NCBI GenBank assembly: GCA_022414725.1
Contig: CM039463.1
Coordinates: forward strand, 79,714,683 to 79,778,682
Direction of reading: 5' to 3'
Length of the DNA stretch: 64,000 nt
Source: Microglena sp. YARC
Taxonomy: Eukaryota; Chlorophyta; Chlorophyceae; Chlamydomonadales; Chlamydomonadaceae
The first letter of the stretch is position 1. The number at the start of each line of letters is the position of its first letter. Made by a program: the position numbers and the translations under genes. A model generated the notes under the pieces. That model was not told the DNA's origin, did no database searches, and worked only from the letters and a program-made list of their open reading frames with translations. Below, in pieces: positions 62,490 through 64,000 of the stretch.

Positions 62490-63975
62490 GGGGAGGGGGG
62501 GAGGGGCTTGTCATTCCCCTGAAATTTTTTAATTACTGTTGCTCATTGTCACAACAGTTTCCTTCTTTGTATACATGGTCTATCAGCCTCCAGGCTGCTC
62601 ACTCACTGACTTTGTAGCCCGCCCCTTGTGAACATTGTCAGGTTGATACACACGGATAAATTAAATTAGTGCTGTCAAAAATGCTTGCTTGCTTGCTGCA
62701 ATAATGCCTATATAATTTTAATTTTAAATTCAATTTAATTTTAAATTAGTGCTGTCAAAAATGCTTGCTTGCTTGCTGCAATAATGCATATCTAACTTTG
62801 GTGATTAGTTGGAAGACCCCTCCCAGATGTTGTGGAGCAGTGCATGTCTTTGGTCAACAATTGCCTGTTGATGACAACAAAATGTGATATACTTGGTCCA
62901 GCCAGCAGTACCTACGACAAGTCCTACGCAGCGTCGCAAGCGACGCGGAAAATTGGCGGAGTGTGTTGGCAACGGAACGAAAGGTGGCTACGATGGAGCT
63001 GACCGAAGCGAGTTAGTAACGCGACCGTTGCCTGACGTGTCAGGCTTCAAGATTTTTTTCGGTCGGACAAACGGAAAAATGGGTAAACATGGGGGCTCCC
63101 GCCCCCTTGAAGAGGGGGCTCCGCCAAAAACAATTCACAAGGCATCTCTCTCTTTCTGCAAGGTTTAATTCTTGAACCAGCTAAAATCGACGGGTGCAGA
63201 ACTGCAGGGGATCGATCATACAGTAAGCTATTAAACCATTAAAAATGTAGCAATTTGGTTGCTTGCCGTCTTTGGCAGTGACAACAATGATATCAGTAGT
63301 GGTATATTTAAAAGAGTGACCTTCACAGAAACCAAAGCAAATGCCATGATGTAATATATAAATTCAAATAAAAATCAAAACCTTCACAGAAACCAAAGCA
63401 AATGCCATGATGTAATATATAAATTCACAAAAACCTTCACAGAAACAAAGCAAATGCCATGATATAATGTACATACATCATATATGACTTATATTTTGTT
63501 CTATTTGGCTGCCGCCAGACTGCAGTATACACCACCCACCTGCTCCCACTTGACATACATACTGCTTGAAATGCTGTTGCAGGCTGAAGCCATGTAACCC
63601 CCTAAATTACCCCTCTACGCCTCCTTTATCCCTTTACCCCTCCTTTATCCCTTTACCCCTTTACACCACCCACCTGCTCCCACTTGAAGACATACTGGTT
63701 GAAATGCTGTTGCAGGCTGAAGCCATGTAACCCCCTAAATGACCCCTTTACGCCTCCTTTATCCCTTTACCCCTCCTTTATCCCTTTACCCCTTTACACC
63801 ACCCACCTGCTCCCACTTGAAGACATACTGGTTGAAATGCTGTTGGAGGCTGAAGCCATGTAACCCCCTAAATGACCCCTTTACGCCTCCTTTATCCCTT
63901 TACACCTCCTTTACCCCTTTACACCACCCACCTGCTCCCACTTATAGACATACTGGTTTAAATGTTGTTGCTGGC
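37138..63975 (-). CDS. Plant/green-algal type (class XI-like) unconventional myosin heavy chain; 5' end beyond the window
   Basis: Recognised exons, in transcript order: 61813..61685, 60611..60513, 60200..60116, 58991..58930, 57881..57668, 57295..~57090, 56185..~56040, an IQ exon in 45985-46900, 44727..44612, 42566..42365, 41144..40968, 38857..38657 and 37548..37138 (stop 37140-37138). Phases match at all junctions outside the low-quality 46-57 kb zone. The product is an actin-based motor: relay helix ([10 protein letters not shown]...[10 protein letters not shown]), lower 50-kDa region, loop 2, the [10 protein letters not shown] signature, converter-side helix and a neck of at least six IQ motifs that bind calmodulin-type light chains. 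The tail is only about 200 residues, Pro/Gly/Ser-rich, without evident dilute/globular tail or long coiled coil. Upstream ATP-binding exons lie right of the window. Missing here: the exon after 56040 (normally QxGKTKVFLR). Confidence 0.88.
37560..38656. other. Last myosin intron: gatg-rich repeat, partial C, SINE, G, E and exon-edge copy
   Basis: 37560-37860 is a degenerate 'gtgaggatggttaaagcttg' satellite. 37865-37925 is a fragment of family C. 37992-38185 is a family D SINE (forward). 38228-38262 is C-rich. 38305-38370 is family G reverse. 38415-38485 is family E. 38520-38575 is a copy of the previous exon's donor edge (minus: CCACTAACGATGCGTCTG AAAATGTAAG). Confidence 0.7.
37992..38185 (+). 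mobile_element. Family D SINE
   Basis: A-box region gcgaatggttcaatggttaa, B-box-like gctttgaatccctatg, body gtcgctgtcaatcaccatgg, end atcacgccccaccaggcgtt. It is more diverged than the copy at 36366. Confidence 0.75.
38657..38857 (-). CDS. Myosin exon: neck-to-tail junction
   Basis: 67 codons, phase 0 at both ends, donor GTAAGT. Starts [18 protein letters not shown] (helical, basic), then a Pro/Ala/Gly-rich linker and [16 protein letters not shown]. Flanked upstream (38935-38990) by a copy of its acceptor edge and downstream (38520-38575) by a copy of its donor edge. Confidence 0.8.
38870..40967. repeat. Array of about 15 copies of the IQ-exon donor edge (356/712-bp higher-order repeat)
   Basis: Each unit holds, on the minus strand, the last 16 codons of exon 41144..40968 ([15 protein letters not shown]) followed by a GTAGGTG donor and about 70-80 bp of the same intron. 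Between 39120 and 40560 three subunits form a 356-bp unit, and alternating variants make a 712-bp period. Many units also have TTAACTAG immediately before the coding block, an acceptor-like end. Left of 39040 the units merge with copies of the next exon's acceptor edge. Confidence 0.92.
40968..41144 (-). CDS. Myosin exon: two IQ motifs
   Basis: 59 codons, phase 0 both sides, acceptor CCCCAG and donor GTAGGT. Contains [19 protein letters not shown] and [11 protein letters not shown], both IQxxxR-type light-chain-binding motifs. Acceptor-edge copies lie upstream (41380-41405 and 41570-41650 regions) and donor-edge copies downstream. Confidence 0.88.
41145..41660. repeat. Two tandem copies of the IQ-exon acceptor edge with G-rich spacers
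   Basis: Each copy carries 'gttgcagcacagtggccgc' and 'tgtttgcttgaacttgtgtt', i.e. the first about 25 codons of exon 41144..40968 in reverse, with spacers of (gt)n, gggatgggagggtgtggatg and 'cactcttgtgcgctggaaca'. Units are about 240-250 bp. The long frames are artefacts. Confidence 0.85.
41661..42364. other. Myosin intron remainder
   Basis: 41880-42010 repeats 'gggctacgtagggtacgtac'-like words. 42116-42130 is a C-run. 42140-42235 repeats 'catgagtaagggttggg'. No exon is recognised. Confidence 0.6.
42365..42566 (-). CDS. Myosin exon: three IQ motifs
   Basis: 202 nt; begins phase 2 to match exon 44727..44612 and ends phase 0 with donor GTATGT. Encodes [36 protein letters not shown] and [14 protein letters not shown], three consecutive IQ-type helices. 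Confidence 0.9.
42567..43280. repeat. Five copies of the IQ-exon acceptor edge with (tgtgtttg)n spacers
   Basis: Copies at about 42695, 42840, 43015, 43140 and 43235 repeat 'gccaggcactctggagcacc' and 'actgctgcccg(g/c)cgaca', the first about 14 codons ([13 protein letters not shown]) of the adjacent exon plus its acceptor. Spacers are (gtgtttgtgt)n. All upstream of the exon in transcript order. Confidence 0.92.
43281..43350. repeat. (GT)n-G(n) composite microsatellite
   Basis: (gt)n at 43282-43308, then a G-rich run of about 35 to 43347. On the minus strand this is again C(n) followed by (AC)n. Confidence 0.85.
43350..43533 (+). mobile_element. Family D SINE, forward, with partial B box
   Basis: gcttaaatggttgatcattt, ggtgctgggttcgaatgccg, gtcgctgtcaaccgccatgg, and end ccacgccccactaggcgtta. 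The stretch between B box and body is shorter than in the copy at 36366. Confidence 0.75.
43595..43695 (+). mobile_element. Family H fragment and half of a family B MITE
   Basis: gatagcgagcatcccaattg (H) is followed by cttttcagctacgagcagc, agcttcttggcagctccc (left terminus of B). The right half of B is not present. Confidence 0.6.
43780..44611. repeat. Intronic array with six copies of the exon donor edge
   Basis: Repeated 'actgacctgtgcagcgtg(c/g)(a/g)ttgaa' blocks, each the end of exon 44727..44612 (minus: ACGCTGCACAG) followed by its GTCAGTCAG donor. They are interspersed with 'atccattccactatattcca' repeats. 44365-44470 is a separate exact duplication of a 'gagatgtctgccaggacacc' block. Confidence 0.85.
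44612..44727 (-). CDS. Myosin exon: IQ-like neck helix
   Basis: 116 nt, acceptor CTCTCCAG, donor GTCAGT, phase 0 to phase 2. Encodes [18 protein letters not shown] then [20 protein letters not shown]. The second part fits an IQ-like helix. It is bracketed by copies of its own donor edge (left) and acceptor edge (right). Confidence 0.85.
44728..45985. repeat. Seven copies of the exon acceptor edge
   Basis: Units of about 140-330 bp carry 'ggaggtaggccacgcggcg' and 'cgccaacagtgcccgccagt', corresponding to the first about 16 codons ([15 protein letters not shown]) of exon 44727..44612 in decayed form, with a CTCTCCAG-type acceptor. Spacers repeat 'gtattagggttattgtgagg'. Two units also share 'caaccggctggtagtcaactg'. 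Confidence 0.92.
45985..46910 (-). CDS. Myosin IQ exon region: four to five noisy tandem copies
   Basis: Minus-strand copies encode variants of [17 protein letters not shown], an IQxxxRxxxxR motif, followed by GAAITIQ-like codons and a GTGTGCC or GTTTCGC donor-like end (around 46190, 46550, 46690, 46830). Copies begin near 46080, 46460, 46620, 46770 and 46900. Single-base indels from about 46.5 kb onward prevent choosing the genuine exon. Confidence 0.6.
46930..47260. repeat. (ggt/gtt)n satellite
   Basis: Imperfect repetition of 'gtggtgatggtggtggcggg' and 'tttgtggtggtttgttgttg', nearly C-free. Proline/threonine/histidine frames on the minus strand are artefacts. Confidence 0.9.
47400..47670. 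repeat. Three tandem family H fragments
   Basis: 'catggcgagcagccaaattgc', repeated at about 47435, 47525 and 47627 with 'gactgtatgaagagaa' spacers. Confidence 0.65.
47740..47799. repeat. (TA)n tract
   Basis: Alternating AT/TA runs interrupted by ggagaacataa. A similar TA-rich tract lies on the other side of the adjacent TIR element (48850-48915). Confidence 0.85.
47800..48841. mobile_element. 1.04-kb TIR element without transposase
   Basis: Perfect 17-bp terminal inverted repeats: cataggtgcctaagtcc (47800-47816) and ggacttaggcacctatg (48825-48841). Interior is unique in the window. A 77-codon plus-strand frame at 47983-48216 has no known motif. The element sits inside a TA-rich tract, suggesting insertion at TA. 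Confidence 0.75.
49069..49269. mobile_element. 201-bp MITE-like element
   Basis: Terminal inverted repeats caattcagcggatgatt (49069-49085) and aatcatccgctgaattg (49253-49269), 17 bp and perfect. No coding capacity and no second copy in the window. Confidence 0.75.
49390..50660 (+). repeat. Inverted, noisy copy of the myosin IQ-edge array
   Basis: Plus-strand sequence reads 'gctacacaaggctagcattg', 'gatacaaagcaagtggagga' and 'ggcaggtag', the same coding edge and donor that occur in reverse at 38.9-41.0 kb, with the same 'atggaaggtggaggttggg' spacers. Indels break every unit. Four to six units are present. Confidence 0.8.
50545..53000. repeat. Left contig end, duplicated across the gap (copy A)
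   Basis: Matches 54001-56140 from end to end in the same order: IQ-edge unit, G-rich spacer, 'gttaagtaagtagtg'-like array, family G fragment (51275), 'cagggataatataagcctta' block, family D SINE (51645-51850, reverse), 'gaatagcagtgataatgccc' array, 'tccatggcttacttgaa' block, family C element (52500-52830) and remnants of the myosin exon. Frequent single-base differences are typical of uncorrected reads. Confidence 0.88.
53001..54000. other. Assembly gap, exactly 1000 N
   Basis: A run of precisely 1000 undetermined bases, the usual placeholder for a scaffold join of unknown size. Frames spanning it are meaningless. Confidence 1.
54001..56140. repeat. Right contig end, duplicated across the gap (copy B)
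   Basis: Carries the same succession as 50545-53000 but is about 13% shorter, with many one-base deletions: IQ-edge unit at 54025-54110, family G at 54605, family D SINE reverse at 54932-55115, 'gaatagcagtgataaatgcc' array 54740-55530, family C at 55720-56000, then the myosin exon edge. Confidence 0.88.
56040..56185 (-). CDS. Myosin exon: converter-side segment
   Basis: The acceptor CTCCCACAG precedes TTTTGCGTAC. Codes [16 protein letters not shown], then, after a frame break, [18 protein letters not shown], which correspond to the region between the PHYVRC block and the neck in class XI-type motors. The frame break and an in-frame TAG are probably sequencing errors. Confidence 0.65.
56186..56500. 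repeat. G-rich ggtggg/gggatg intronic repeat
   Basis: 56215-56345 is almost entirely gtgg/ggggat repetition. 56350-56460 repeats 'tgtggg' motifs. No exon. Confidence 0.7.
56505..56930. repeat. Truncated family B, family I and family A copies
   Basis: 56515-56585 is the left half of a family B element (gcgtagcagcttccagacag). 56635-56740 is family I (gagacccacctcctgggtcg). 56784-56930 is a reverse family A MITE (agggaacggcaatatgatat to catatgatgttgccaggga). Confidence 0.65.
57090..57295 (-). CDS. Myosin exon: actin-binding/SH1-helix signature
   Basis: The acceptor TGGTGCAG is followed by [31 protein letters not shown]. This is the most conserved C-terminal motor block of myosins. After GG the expected V-MEAVxISCAGY sequence is present but split over frames by one- or two-base indels (57155-57190). 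Confidence 0.85.
57305..57667. repeat. Intron 5' region with ggtttaggtgg repeats
   Basis: Minus-strand intron starts GTAGGAGGAAGCTGCTCAGC, ACTTCTTTTCC and continues with TAAACCACCTAAAC repeats, the same donor-proximal sequence seen in intron 4 of the 7TM gene. 57435-57540 contains a gtaccc(c/g)ta-rich duplicated block. Confidence 0.75.
57668..57881 (-). CDS. Myosin exon: loop 2 and following helix
   Basis: 214 nt, acceptor CATCACACAG, donor GTAGGA. Phase 0 start fits exon 58991..58930. Begins [16 protein letters not shown], a Pro/Ser/Cys/His-rich segment where loop 2 is expected, then [28 protein letters not shown]. The usual text next is xPHYVRC; the junction is out by one or two bases, probably from sequence error. 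Confidence 0.85.
57882..58385. repeat. Acceptor-proximal repeats and family G fragment in myosin intron
   Basis: Three units of 'gaagtga(g/a)gga(c/t)atgcatgttgaggt', following 'ttgcagaggg', a copy of sequence just upstream of the acceptor. 58275-58345 is a family G fragment (atgatccaagtccagggtag, reverse). Confidence 0.7.
58375..58562 (+). mobile_element. Family A-like MITE with different interior
   Basis: Ends taggggtcggctatgttata and agttgccgttcccta share the family A termini, but the interior is aataatatt repeats instead of atcatatgat palindromes. Confidence 0.65.
58640..58878 (+). mobile_element. Family C element
   Basis: ggcgtcgcaagcagcgcagc at the left, gtggcaccggaatcgagtgc in the body, and cgccacccagaaggaggggc, tccgccaaaaatg at the right. 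It is a diverged subtype shared with the copies at 52500 and 55720. Confidence 0.75.
58930..58991 (-). CDS. Myosin exon
   Basis: 62 nt, acceptor TTGGCTAG, donor GTAAGA, phase 1 to 0. Encodes [20 protein letters not shown], corresponding to the stretch between the DKNRD(Y)VVxEH block and loop 2. Confidence 0.9.
58992..59545. repeat. Array of five acceptor-edge copies
   Basis: Each unit of about 105-120 bp starts 'gagcacagcaggcctagcca', the first bases of exon 58991..58930 plus its acceptor in reverse, followed by 'ggatgggtttaataattgta' and (ttgtattgat)n. Units at about 59088, 59192, 59297, 59405 and 59510. Confidence 0.93.
59546..60115. repeat. Myosin intron: acacag/taat repeats, C-rich block and donor-edge copy
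   Basis: 59580-59730 is a duplicated 'gtttatatatacatacataa' block. 59890-60110 is C-rich; 59965-60000 and 60095-60132 share 'cccacacctgcatgctcagc cac', i.e. the donor edge of exon 60200..60116 is duplicated. 60000-60100 is an (ac)-rich duplication. Confidence 0.75.
60116..60200 (-). CDS. Myosin exon: HYAG-like and DKNRD block
   Basis: 85 nt, acceptor TTACTAG, donor GTGTGG, phase 0 to 1. Encodes [28 protein letters not shown], the counterpart of HYAGxVxYxxxxFLDKNKDYV in other myosins. Confidence 0.93.
60201..60512. repeat. Degenerate tattgtttacatcgtac satellite
   Basis: Seven or so loose units of 'tattgtttacatcgtacata' fill the intron. No exon. Confidence 0.75.
60513..60611 (-). CDS. Myosin exon
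   Basis: 99 nt, phase 0 both ends, acceptor CATGCAG, donor GTGAAC. Encodes [33 protein letters not shown], matching the 'LDExxxFPxxTxExFAxKLYQ ... F' segment before the HYAG block. Confidence 0.88.
60612..61684. repeat. Intron arrays: acceptor-edge copies (right side of exon) and seven donor-edge copies
   Basis: 60625-60720 and 60765-60805 repeat the acceptor side of exon 60611..60513 (tgttggagcctgagagtac). From about 60803 to 61560, seven units carry 'aatgtgcaccgtagggaacc', 'tggattgc', the donor edge of exon 61813..61685 (minus: CAGGTTCCCTACGGTGC). Spacers repeat 'tccaacacaagaacagacac'. Confidence 0.92.
61685..61813 (-). CDS. Myosin exon: relay helix/loop
   Basis: 129 nt, phase 0 both ends, acceptor CATTGCAG, donor GTGCGC. 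Encodes [43 protein letters not shown]. This is the class-defining relay region; it matches plant XI-type myosins more closely than animal ones. Confidence 0.95.
61814..62125. repeat. Two acceptor-edge copies with G/GT-rich spacers
   Basis: Copies at 61950-61990 and 62068-62103 repeat 'agtcgataccctcccgcac' and 'gtactcttcctgcaatgtg', the first about ten codons (EEYVREGID) and acceptor of exon 61813..61685. Spacers are gggtgaggttgggg-type runs. Confidence 0.92.
62126..62910. other. Myosin intron with E repeat, G-tract and H fragment
   Basis: 62355-62435 is family E reverse. 62438-62510 is a G-run of about 50 with few A interruptions. 62570-62620 is family H (gtctatcagcctccaggctg). 62665-62700 and 62745-62780 are direct copies of 'aattagtgctgtcaaaaatg', 'cttgcttgcttgctgcaata'. 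Confidence 0.65.
62912..63138 (+). mobile_element. Family C element, intact
   Basis: gcagcgtcgcaagcgacgcg at the left, gagttagtaacgcgaccgtt in the body, and gggctcccgcccccttgaag, agggggctccgccaaaaac at the right. About 225 bp; one of the best copies for a consensus. Confidence 0.8.
63139..63515. other. Myosin intron with small duplication
   Basis: 63250-63290 is a family H fragment. 63317-63465 contains three copies of 'ccttcacagaaaccaaagca', 'aatgccatgatgtaatatat'. No exon recognised. Confidence 0.6.
63516..63975 (-). repeat. Four donor-edge copies of a myosin exon ([14 protein letters not shown])
   Basis: Minus-strand copies ending at about 63553, 63674, 63804 and 63930 read CTGCAACAGCATTTCAACC, AGTATGTCTTCAAGTGGG, AGCAG then a GTGGGTGG donor. 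The coding text [14 protein letters not shown] is the myosin segment directly preceding EEYVREGID. The two middle copies keep the frame. By the pattern seen elsewhere, the complete exon lies just right of the window. Confidence 0.88.
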
Positions 63976-64000
63976 TGAATGCATGTAACCCCCTAAATTA

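Overview
This window is nuclear DNA from a repeat-rich, intron-rich eukaryote. The best-supported genes are split into many short exons with GT-AG introns, and almost everything between exons is satellite, microsatellite or dispersed-repeat DNA. The motor gene reads like a plant/green-algal (class XI-like) myosin, and a mitochondrial-type type II peroxiredoxin and a Cys-ladder LRR protein are also present. I infer a green alga, but the sequence does not fix the species. There are no operons, CRISPR arrays or bacterial features.

Layout. (1) 1.25-4.40 kb (+): a two-exon LRR protein. (2) 4.4-9.3 kb: minisatellites and dispersed repeats. (3) 9.38-15.46 kb (-): a type II/Prx5-like peroxiredoxin in four recognised exons (phase checked at each junction); its catalytic loop is two residues short and its last exon is not found. 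(4) 15.5-20.9 kb: repeats only. (5) 20.97-26.12 kb (-): a complete five-exon gene for an unrecognised 365-residue protein with about seven membrane segments. (6) 26.98-31.78 kb (+): a non-autonomous Copia-type LTR element with 230-bp LTRs, a 5-bp target duplication and a gag-protease ORF only. (7) 32-37 kb: two large satellites and dispersed repeats. (8) 37.14 kb to beyond the right edge (-): a myosin gene covering more than 26 kb, with motor exons at 56-64 kb, IQ-motif neck exons at 41-46 kb and a short tail at 37-39 kb. (9) 46.5-57.3 kb is low-quality sequence around an exactly 1000-base N gap (53001-54000). The sequence ending at the left of the gap recurs at its right, so the two contig ends very probably overlap.

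The main discovery candidate is a genome-scale pattern. In all three multi-exon minus-strand genes the intronic tandem arrays are built from copies of the adjacent exon's own edge. The upstream intron carries copies of the acceptor plus the first exon bases; the downstream intron carries copies of the last exon bases plus the donor. Some arrays hold more than a dozen copies, including about 15 copies of a 48-nt IQ-motif segment that keeps a donor site and often an acceptor-like site.

Dispersed families defined here are named A-I: A, AT-palindrome MITE; B, 30-bp-TIR MITE; C, GC-rich element ending in a C/G hairpin; D, tRNA-derived SINE; E, CCCCAGTGCAAGC repeat; F, gcgacgcgttgc repeat; G, 'ggcctactcctggactgtaac' repeat; H, 'gacggcgggcagcc...ggctgaagccatgtaac' repeat; I, 'gagacccacctcctggg' repeat.
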